From NCBI GenBank assembly GCA_945876405.1, contig CAMCOJ010000117.1, forward strand, positions 1 through 6,588: a DNA stretch of 6,588 nt, written 5' to 3'. Positions within the stretch are counted from its first letter, which is position 1. Each line of letters starts with the position of its first letter. Below the pieces are notes generated by a model. That model was not told the DNA's origin. It saw nothing but the letters and a program-made list of their open reading frames with translations, and did no database searches. Both the position numbers and the translations under genes were made by a program. This stretch comes from an uncultured Ruminococcus sp. (GTDB taxonomy: Bacteria; Bacillota; Clostridia; Oscillospirales; Ruminococcaceae). Below, in pieces: positions 1 through 5,829 of this stretch.

Positions 1-46
1 TACACAAGGAGTATCGTCGGCAGCGTCAGATGTGTATAAGAGACAG
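1..46 (+). other. Untrimmed Illumina Nextera/Tn5 adapter (not genomic)
   Basis: Bases 1-5 (TACAC) match the 3' end of the P5 flow-cell sequence. Bases 6-13 (AAGGAGTA) match, from memory, the Nextera XT i5 index S507/N507. Bases 14-27 (TCGTCGGCAGCGTC) are the Nextera Read 1 primer segment. Bases 28-46 (AGATGTGTATAAGAGACAG) are the 19-base hyperactive Tn5 mosaic end. The four parts are contiguous and in library order, so this is a library construct end left on the contig and not a natural transposon. An in-frame TAA at 37-39, inside the adapter, falsely appears to close the downstream divIVA reading frame. Genomic sequence begins at base 47. Confidence 0.98.
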
Positions 47-630
47 TTGAAAAGGATAACGAGGATATAAATGCCAAGCTTCAGGTTCTTGCTGATAAAG
101 TAAGAGAATACAGAAAAGACGAGGAAGCAGTAAAGGATGCCCTTCTTTTCGCTCAGAAGGAAGGACACCGTGTTGTTACGGAAGCAAGTGAGAAGGCTGA
201 GGAGATGCTCAGAAATGCAAAGCTTGAAAGTGACAGAATGGTTAACGAAGCAACCCTGGATACAAAGAAAGCTATTGATGCAGTTAAGGATGAACTGAAG
301 AGAGAACAGAAAAACCTTGCATATCTTCAGAAACAGGTTTCCGGATTCAAGAAGAATCTTTTTGATGTATACAAGTCACATCTCGAAATGATTTCATCAC
401 TTCCTCAGTCAGATGATGATGATGATTTCTGCGAAATTGAAGAACCTGAAGAAATCAAAGAAGAAACAGCAGAGATCAAGGCACCTTATGTAACGGCCTC
501 AATTCCTGCTGCTTCTGAACAGCCTGCTGAGGAAAAGCCTGATCCGTTCAGAACACAGTCAATTCCGATTATAGGCGGAAGTGACGGAAAATATTCCGAA
601 CTTCAGTTTGGTCAGCAGAACAATAAGTAA
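47..630 (+). CDS. divIVA: DivIVA-family cell division/polarity protein, 5'-truncated
   Basis: DivIVA proteins are coiled-coil scaffolds that bind curved membrane at septa and poles and recruit division or wall-growth partners. The first whole codon is at 49, and 193 residues remain to the TAA at 628-630. The N-terminal membrane-binding part is missing because the contig begins inside the gene. Residues 1 to about 95 of the fragment are Lys/Glu-rich, Ala-punctuated helix typical of a DivIVA coiled coil (EASEKAEEMLRNAK). They are followed by the block GFKKNLFDVYKSHLEMI (about 99-115), which resembles the conserved end of the family's coiled coil. After this comes a low-complexity acidic tail starting with SDDDDD and ending in QFGQQNNK. 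The ATG at 205 is not the start: the frame stays open upstream to the adapter, and GAGGAG directly abuts that ATG with no spacer. The position just before ileS matches the conserved divIVA-ileS order. The family call is good; the exact role of the tail is unknown. Confidence 0.88.
412..426 (+). repeat. (GAT)5 trinucleotide repeat in divIVA
   Basis: Five perfect in-frame GAT codons encode five aspartates at the junction between the DivIVA coiled coil and its acidic C-terminal tail. Length changes by slippage would add or remove Asp residues without breaking the frame. Such short tracts are common in acidic linkers, so function is not implied. Confidence 0.75.
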
Positions 631-656
631 ATAATAAGCAAAGGAAGATAGATATA

Positions 657-3467
657 ATGGCTCAGGATTACAACAATACTCTGAACTTACCAAAGACAGA
701 CTTTCCTATGAGAGGAAATCTGCCTTCCAAAGAACCTGTAACACTTGAAAAGTGGGAATCAGAAAGACTTTATTACAAGATGATTGAGAAGAACAAGGAC
801 AAGCCTCGCTACATTCTCCATGACGGTCCGCCGTATGCGAACGGTGAGATACATCTTGGTACAGCTCTTAACAAGATTCTTAAGGATTTTATTGTTAAGT
901 ACAAGAATATGAGCGGTTTCTGCGCACCGTATGTACCAGGCTGGGATACACACGGACTTCCTATCGAGCTTAAGGCCATGAAGGAAATAGGAGTTGAAAA
1001 CGGAGCTATTCCTCCGGTAGAACTCAGAAAGCACTGCCGTGACTTTGCCATGACACATGTTAATAACCAGATGAAACAGTTCAAGCGTCTTGGCTCACTC
1101 GGTGATTATGACGATCCTTATCTTACACTTAAGAAAGAATATGAAGCAAGACAGATTGAAGTATTCGGAAAGATGGCTAAGGACGGCTATATGTACAAGG
1201 GACTTAAGCCGGTTTACTGGTGTCCTGACTGTAATACAGCACTTGCCGAAGCAGAAATAGAATATTCAAATGATCCGTGTCAGTCAATTTACGTTAAGTT
1301 CAATGTAACAGATGACAAGGGCATGTTCACTGCAATGGGTCTTGATCTTTCAAAAGTATTCTTTGTTATCTGGACAACAACAACATGGACAATTCCTGGT
1401 AACCTTGCAGTTTGTCTCGGACCTGAATATGACTATACTCTTGTACAGGTCGGCGATGAGTACTACGTGATGGCAAATGAACTTGTCAGCACAACCATGG
1501 AAGCTGCAGGTATTTCAGAATACAGTACAACAGGTCTTTTCAGAGGTGCTGAACTTGAACACATGAAGACAAAGCACCCTCTCTATGACAGACTTTCACC
1601 TGTTATTGTCGGTGACCATGTAACTCTCGAAAGCGGTACAGGATGTGTTCATACGGCTCCTGGCTACGGTGTTGAAGACTTTGAAGTCTGCAAGAACTAT
1701 GATGATATCGGCATACTGGTATGTGTTGACGCAAAGGGTAAGCAGACTGCTGAAGCAGGTGAATTCGAAGGCATGGACACAGATACTGCCAACAAGGCTA
1801 TTGCAAAGAAACTTGAAGAAACAGGTGCTCTTCTTGCAAGTCAGAAGATAGTTCATCAGTATCCGCACTGCTGGAGATGTAACAGCCCGATTATTTACCG
1901 TGCAACAGAACAGTGGTTCTGTTCAGTAAACGGATTCAGAGATGAAGCTGTAAAGGCAATCGAAAGTGTAAAATGGATTCCTGGCTGGGGCGAAGACAGA
2001 ATAAAGGGCATGGTTCGTGACAGATCTGACTGGTGTATCTCACGTCAGAGAACATGGGGCGTTCCTATCCCGATTATATACTGTAAGGACTGCGGAAAGC
2101 CGGTTGTTACAGATGAAACAATAAAGGCAATCTCCGAAATGTTCAGAGAAGAAGGCGCAGATTCATGGTGGACAAAGGAAGTTTCCGAATTTATCCCTTC
2201 AACTGTTAAGTGTGAATGCGGATGCGGAGAATTCACAAAAGAATATGACATCATGGACGTATGGTTTGACAGCGGCGTTTCACATACAGCAGTTATGGAA
2301 CAGCATGACGGTCTTACATGGCCTGCAGACCTTTACCTTGAAGGCGCTGACCAGTACAGAGGCTGGTTCCAGTCATCACTCCTCACATCAGTTGTTTACA
2401 AGGGCTCTGCACCTTACAAGGCGGTATGTACTCACGGCTGGGTTGTTGACGGAGAAGGCAAGACAATGCATAAGTCTCTCGGCAACGGTATTGCTCCAAA
2501 CGAAATTACTGATGTTTATGGTGCAGATATCCTCAGACTCTGGGTTGCATCATCAGACTATCATTCGGATATCAGAATTTCCCAGAATATAATAAAACAG
2601 CTCTCAGAAGCATACAAGAAAATAAGAAACACAGCAAGATACATCCTTGGCAACCTTGGAAACGGCAGCGGATTCGATCCTGAAAAGGATTCTGTATCAG
2701 ATGATCAGCTTACAGAACTCGACAAGTGGGCTCTTGTTCGCCTTGATGCTCTTATTGACAAGGTAAATGAAGGATACAGCGAATTTGATTTCCATATTGC
2801 TTTCCATGCAATACACAACTTCTGCGTAACTGATATGTCTAACTTCTATCTTGACATTATCAAGGACAGACTTTACTGTGAAAAGGAAGATTCAGTAAAG
2901 AGACGTGCAGCTCAGACAACCATGTACCGCATACTCAGTGCAGTTGCCAGACTTGCAGCTCCGATTATTTCATTTACTGCAGAAGAAATCTGGTCATATA
3001 TGCCGCATACTTCTTCTGATGACAAGGATAGCATCTTCCTTAATCAGATGCCGGAAAAGAGCAATATTGCTGTTGATGCTGACTTTGAAGAAAAGTGGAC
3101 ACTTATCTACGACCTTCGTCAGTCAGTAAACAAGGCTCTTGAAATCAAGCGAAATGAAAAGATAGTCGGAAAATCACTTGAGGCAGAAATTGACCTTTAC
3201 TGCGGAAAGTCATTCGACAAAATTAACGGCTTCGTTGATGAACTTGCTGAGATATTTATCGTTTCAGGTGTTAAGGCATTTGCAGAAGGAAACGGAGAAT
3301 TTGATGCAGCAACTCTTGGAGCATCAGGTTCAGCTGCAGATATTACTGTAACAGTAAGCAAGGCTAATGGTGAAAAGTGCGAAAGATGCTGGACTTACTC
3401 AGAAACAGTAGGCAGCGATAAGGATCATCCGACACTTTGTGCCCGCTGTGCATCAGTTATAAAATAA
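657..3467 (+). CDS. ileS: Isoleucyl-tRNA synthetase (IleRS), class Ia
   Basis: Charges tRNA-Ile with isoleucine in the cytoplasm and edits mischarged valine. At 936 residues it is close to E. coli IleRS (938, from memory). The N-terminal Rossmann block has DGPPYANG followed by the HIGH-box variant HLGT (66-69). The CP1 editing domain has TTTTWTIPGN (about 240-249) and GTGCVHTAPGYGVED, with His332 and Asp341 in the positions of the E. coli editing residues His333 and Asp342. The KMSKS loop reads KTMHKS (602-607). Cys pairs occur at 189/192 with 405/408, at 476/479 with 519/521/523, and at 908/911 with 928/931. The last set is the C-terminal zinc finger CERCW...CARC. The start at 657 is supported by AAGGAAG at 641-647, 9 bases upstream. 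It lies 26 bases after divIVA, leaving no room for a T-box leader, so it is probably cotranscribed from upstream. A terminator follows. Confidence 0.98.
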   Translation: MAQDYNNTLNLPKTDFPMRGNLPSKEPVTLEKWESERLYYKMIEKNKDKPRYILHDGPPYANGEIHLGTALNKILKDFIVKYKNMSGFCAPYVPGWDTHGLPIELKAMKEIGVENGAIPPVELRKHCRDFAMTHVNNQMKQFKRLGSLGDYDDPYLTLKKEYEARQIEVFGKMAKDGYMYKGLKPVYWCPDCNTALAEAEIEYSNDPCQSIYVKFNVTDDKGMFTAMGLDLSKVFFVIWTTTTWTIPGNLAVCLGPEYDYTLVQVGDEYYVMANELVSTTMEAAGISEYSTTGLFRGAELEHMKTKHPLYDRLSPVIVGDHVTLESGTGCVHTAPGYGVEDFEVCKNYDDIGILVCVDAKGKQTAEAGEFEGMDTDTANKAIAKKLEETGALLASQKIVHQYPHCWRCNSPIIYRATEQWFCSVNGFRDEAVKAIESVKWIPGWGEDRIKGMVRDRSDWCISRQRTWGVPIPIIYCKDCGKPVVTDETIKAISEMFREEGADSWWTKEVSEFIPSTVKCECGCGEFTKEYDIMDVWFDSGVSHTAVMEQHDGLTWPADLYLEGADQYRGWFQSSLLTSVVYKGSAPYKAVCTHGWVVDGEGKTMHKSLGNGIAPNEITDVYGADILRLWVASSDYHSDIRISQNIIKQLSEAYKKIRNTARYILGNLGNGSGFDPEKDSVSDDQLTELDKWALVRLDALIDKVNEGYSEFDFHIAFHAIHNFCVTDMSNFYLDIIKDRLYCEKEDSVKRRAAQTTMYRILSAVARLAAPIISFTAEEIWSYMPHTSSDDKDSIFLNQMPEKSNIAVDADFEEKWTLIYDLRQSVNKALEIKRNEKIVGKSLEAEIDLYCGKSFDKINGFVDELAEIFIVSGVKAFAEGNGEFDAATLGASGSAADITVTVSKANGEKCERCWTYSETVGSDKDHPTLCARCASVIK

Positions 3468-3478
3468 ATTCAGCAGAC

Positions 3479-3519
3479 AGGCCTGCCGTTTAAATAATCA
3501 TAGCGGCAGGCTTGTTTTT
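3479..3519 (+). terminator. Factor-independent terminator after ileS
   Basis: A perfect 8-base GC-rich stem is formed by GCCTGCCG (3481-3488) and CGGCAGGC (3504-3511). It can be extended to 10 pairs by A3479-T3513 and a G-U pair at 3480/3512. The loop is 15 bases and AT-rich. The stem is followed by TTGTTTTT (3512-3519). It starts 11 bases after the ileS stop and ends 26 bases before lspA. There is no matching A-tract before the stem, so it works in the plus direction only. The large loop suggests it may be leaky. Confidence 0.88.
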
Positions 3520-3545
3520 CCAGATGAAGATATACAGGTGAACAT

Positions 3546-4040
3546 ATGATAATTTGTATGATAATAATTACAGCAGTTCTTGTTGCTGCAGATCAGCTTA
3601 TTAAAGTATGGGCTGTTAATGAACTTTCAGGCGGGGCATCAAGAGAATTTATAAAGATAGCAGGAAATGAGATAGTTAATCTTACCTATACGGAAAACAC
3701 GGGTGCTGCCTTCAGTATTATGAGCGGAAAGCAATGGTTTACCATAGGATTTGCATCACTTGCTCTTGTTATATTTGCTGTGTATGTTATAAAAAATTTT
3801 CGTACCTCAAAACCGGCTATGGTGCTGTCAGCTATGGTTATAAGCGGAGGAATAGGCAATCTGATAGACAGAGTAAGAATAGGATATGTGGTTGATTATA
3901 TCGAAGTCAGACTTTTCAGATTTGCTATATTTAACTTCGCGGATATCTGTGTGACAGTCGGTATAGCTTTGCTTATGGTTTATGTGTTGTTTTTCCATGA
4001 AAAAAACGAGGCAAAAAAAGGAGAACATGCAGATGCATAG
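3546..4040 (+). CDS. lspA: Lipoprotein signal peptidase (signal peptidase II)
   Basis: Integral membrane aspartyl protease that removes signal peptides from diacylglyceryl-modified prolipoproteins at the lipobox Cys. It has 164 residues, normal for the family. Conserved blocks in order are ADQLIKVW (Asp16, first membrane helix), NLTYTENTGAAFS (45-57), GGIGNLIDRVRIGYVVDYI (101-119) and FNFADICVTVGI (129-140). Asp117 and Asp133 are the expected catalytic pair. Hydrophobic segments near 2-15, 63-83, 90-106 and 134-150 fit the four-helix topology, with a charged tail (HEKNEAKKGEHADA) after the last. The start has a modest AGGTG at 3536-3540 with only a 5-base spacer, suggesting moderate initiation. 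Its 3' end carries the ribosome binding site and start codon of the next gene. Isoleucine is coded by ATA in 15 of 21 cases, unlike the transketolase genes downstream. Confidence 0.97.
   Translation: MIICMIIITAVLVAADQLIKVWAVNELSGGASREFIKIAGNEIVNLTYTENTGAAFSIMSGKQWFTIGFASLALVIFAVYVIKNFRTSKPAMVLSAMVISGGIGNLIDRVRIGYVVDYIEVRLFRFAIFNFADICVTVGIALLMVYVLFFHEKNEAKKGEHADA
4018..4023 (+). promoter_or_regulatory. Ribosome binding site that sets the rluD start
   Basis: AAGGAG lies inside the end of lspA. Three in-frame ATGs follow, at 4027, 4033 and 4045, with spacers of 3, 9 and 21 bases. Only 4033 has a good spacing. The more distant upstream ATG at 3982 has no comparable site and would add residues (CCFSMKKTRQKK) that are just lspA read in another frame. 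Confidence 0.75.
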
Positions 4041-4956
4041 CGGAATGATTACAGAAACTGTGTCCGCTGCGGAAGCATCACAGAGGATAGACAAATGGGT
4101 TTCTGAAAAAGTTCCTGGCCTTACAAGAAGTGCTGTTCAGAAAATGATATCCGAGGGCACTGTCAAAGTGAACGGGAAGACTGTTGTTAAGAACTGCCGC
4201 ACAAATACCGGTGACATTATAGAGATTGTTATTCCGGAACCGGTTGTTCTTTCGGCGGAACCTGAAAATATTCCGATTGACATAGTTTATGAGGACGAGG
4301 ATCTTCTTGTAGTAAACAAACCGAAAGGTATGGTGGTTCATCCGGCAGCCGGAAATTACAGCGGAACACTTGTAAATGCACTGATGTATCACTGTGAAGG
4401 CAGACTCTCCTCAATAAACGGTGTAATTCGTCCCGGGATAGTACACCGGATTGATAAAAATACGAGCGGACTGCTTATAGTAGCCAAAAATGACTGCTCT
4501 CATAATAAACTTGCTCTTCAGATAAAGGAACACTCTTTTACCAGGGAGTATGAAGCGGTTGTTTGCGGAAGACTTAAGGAGGTATCCGGAACAGTGAATG
4601 CTCCCATAGGAAGACATAAGACGGACAGAAAAAAAATGTGCGTCACAGATCTCAATTCAAAGGAAGCAGTTACTCACTATACTGTCATTGAGCAGTATGA
4701 AAGATACGCTCATGTAAGACTTAGGCTTGAAACCGGCAGAACACATCAGATTCGTGTTCACATGAAATACATAGGACATCCTGTTTTTGGTGATGATGTT
4801 TACGGAACTGCGTACAAAGGTATAGAAGGCCAGTGCCTTCATGCCAGAAAAATCGGATTTATTCATCCTGTAACTGATGAATATATGGAATTTGACAGTC
4901 CGCTTCCTGAATACTTTACCGAAGTACTGGACAAGATAAAAAAATCTAATTTTTAA
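4033..4956 (+). CDS. rluD: RluD-type 23S rRNA pseudouridine synthase
   Basis: Isomerises uridine to pseudouridine in RNA. RluD itself modifies helix 69 of 23S rRNA (1911/1915/1917), while the target of this homologue is inferred. From the chosen start it is 307 residues, close to Bacillus YlyB (about 300). An S4 RNA-binding domain occupies about 17-67 (QRIDKWVSEKV...VKVNGK). The catalytic domain begins at DLLVVNKPKGMVVHPAAG (starting at 90). The RluA-family signature HRIDKNTSGLLIVAK follows at 138, with Asp141 the catalytic aspartate. The conserved ETGRTHQIRVHM and GHPVFGDDVYG blocks come later. It overlaps lspA by 8 bases, suggesting translational coupling, and the lspA-rluD order is conserved in Bacillota. 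RluC or RluA activity cannot be excluded from sequence alone; synteny favours the RluD/YlyB group. Isoleucine codons are ATA in 12 of 24 cases. Confidence 0.94.
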   Translation: MHSGMITETVSAAEASQRIDKWVSEKVPGLTRSAVQKMISEGTVKVNGKTVVKNCRTNTGDIIEIVIPEPVVLSAEPENIPIDIVYEDEDLLVVNKPKGMVVHPAAGNYSGTLVNALMYHCEGRLSSINGVIRPGIVHRIDKNTSGLLIVAKNDCSHNKLALQIKEHSFTREYEAVVCGRLKEVSGTVNAPIGRHKTDRKKMCVTDLNSKEAVTHYTVIEQYERYAHVRLRLETGRTHQIRVHMKYIGHPVFGDDVYGTAYKGIEGQCLHARKIGFIHPVTDEYMEFDSPLPEYFTEVLDKIKKSNF

Positions 4957-4970
4957 CGGAGGAGATACTT

Positions 4971-5810
4971 ATGGACTCTACTATCAGAAAGCAGCTTGAA
5001 ATAACTGCTGCAAAAGTAAGAATGGGCATTATTGAGGGCACATTCAACGCTAAGTCCGGTCATCCGGGCGGTTCACTCTCAATAGCTGATCTGCTCACTT
5101 ATCTGTATACGGTTAAGATGAACGTAAACCCTGCGGATCCTGACATGAAGGATAGAGACAGACTTGTACTTTCAAAGGGACATACAGCACCTGCACTTTA
5201 TTCAGTACTTGCAGAAAAAGGCTTTTTCCCTAAGGAAGAACTGAAGTCACTCAGACATATCGGTGCACTTCTTCAGGGACATCCATGCATTCATATCCCT
5301 GGTGTTGATATGAGCAGCGGTTCACTCGGACAGGGGATATCAGTTGCATGCGGTATAGCTCTTGCAGGTAAAATTGACAACGCTGACTACAAGGTATACA
5401 CAATTCTCGGTGACGGTGAGATTGAAGAAGGACAGGTCTGGGAAGCAGCAATGTTTGCAGCACACTACAAGCTTGATAACCTTCTTGCAATTGTTGATAA
5501 CAACGGTCTCCAGATTGACGGCAAGATTACGGAAGTATGTTCACCGGAACCAATTACAGACAAGTTTGCAGCTTTTGGCTGGCATGTAATAACAATGGAC
5601 GCACATGATTTTGACTCAATTGAAAAGGCTTTTGATGAAGCTGAAAAGATTTCAGGAAAGCCGGTTGTGATTGTTCAGAAGAGTATCAAGGGCAAGGGTG
5701 TTTCATTTATGGAAGACAAGTGCTCATGGCATGGTACAGCACCTAACAAGGAACAGTATGACCAGGCAATGGCAGAGTTAAATGCACGTATTGATGAACT
5801 CAACGCTTAA
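4971..5810 (+). CDS. tkt: Transketolase, N-terminal (thiamine-diphosphate binding) subunit
   Basis: This is half of a split transketolase, which moves two-carbon ketol units between sugar phosphates in the non-oxidative pentose phosphate pathway. It has 279 residues and stops where single-chain enzymes continue into the pyrimidine-binding domain. Visible landmarks are SGHPGG (His31), LSKGHTAPALY (His71), GSLGQGIS (117-124), and the ThDP/Mg motif GDGEIEEG (147-154) paired with VDNNGLQ (175-181). CSWHGTAP with His254 follows near the end. GGAGGAG at 4958-4964 lies 6 bases before the ATG. The gene starts 14 bases after rluD and 19 bases before its partner, so all three are likely in one transcript. 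The AGHPGG-type and GDG motifs also fit other ThDP enzymes such as DXS, but the split form and the partner's motifs favour transketolase. The sugar specificity is not shown by the sequence. Confidence 0.94.
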   Translation: MDSTIRKQLEITAAKVRMGIIEGTFNAKSGHPGGSLSIADLLTYLYTVKMNVNPADPDMKDRDRLVLSKGHTAPALYSVLAEKGFFPKEELKSLRHIGALLQGHPCIHIPGVDMSSGSLGQGISVACGIALAGKIDNADYKVYTILGDGEIEEGQVWEAAMFAAHYKLDNLLAIVDNNGLQIDGKITEVCSPEPITDKFAAFGWHVITMDAHDFDSIEKAFDEAEKISGKPVVIVQKSIKGKGVSFMEDKCSWHGTAPNKEQYDQAMAELNARIDELNA

Positions 5811-5829
5811 AAGACAGGAGAAAATTATC

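Noticed and set aside
28..46. A natural Tn5/IS50 end
   Set aside because: It is the engineered 19-base mosaic end joined to the Illumina Read 1 primer segment, an index and P5, so it is library adapter.
205..630. A complete 141-residue protein starting at ATG 205
   Set aside because: The DivIVA-like coiled coil continues in frame upstream to the adapter, and the ATG lacks a correctly spaced ribosome binding site.
631..656. T-box leader before ileS
   Set aside because: Only 26 bases separate divIVA and ileS, too few for a T-box. Any T-box would have to be upstream of this window.
3512..3540. Promoter for lspA (TTGTTT and TATACA)
   Set aside because: The spacing is 13 bases, both boxes match consensus poorly, and the -10-like element overlaps the ribosome binding site.
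3982..4032. N-terminal extension of rluD from ATG 3982
   Set aside because: The added residues are an out-of-frame reading of lspA and do not look like part of the S4 domain.
4012..4040. Programmed frameshift joining LspA to the pseudouridine synthase at the A7 tract
   Set aside because: A -1 shift at GCA AAA AAA leads to a stop within about 30 bases and does not enter the rluD frame. rluD has its own well spaced ribosome binding site.
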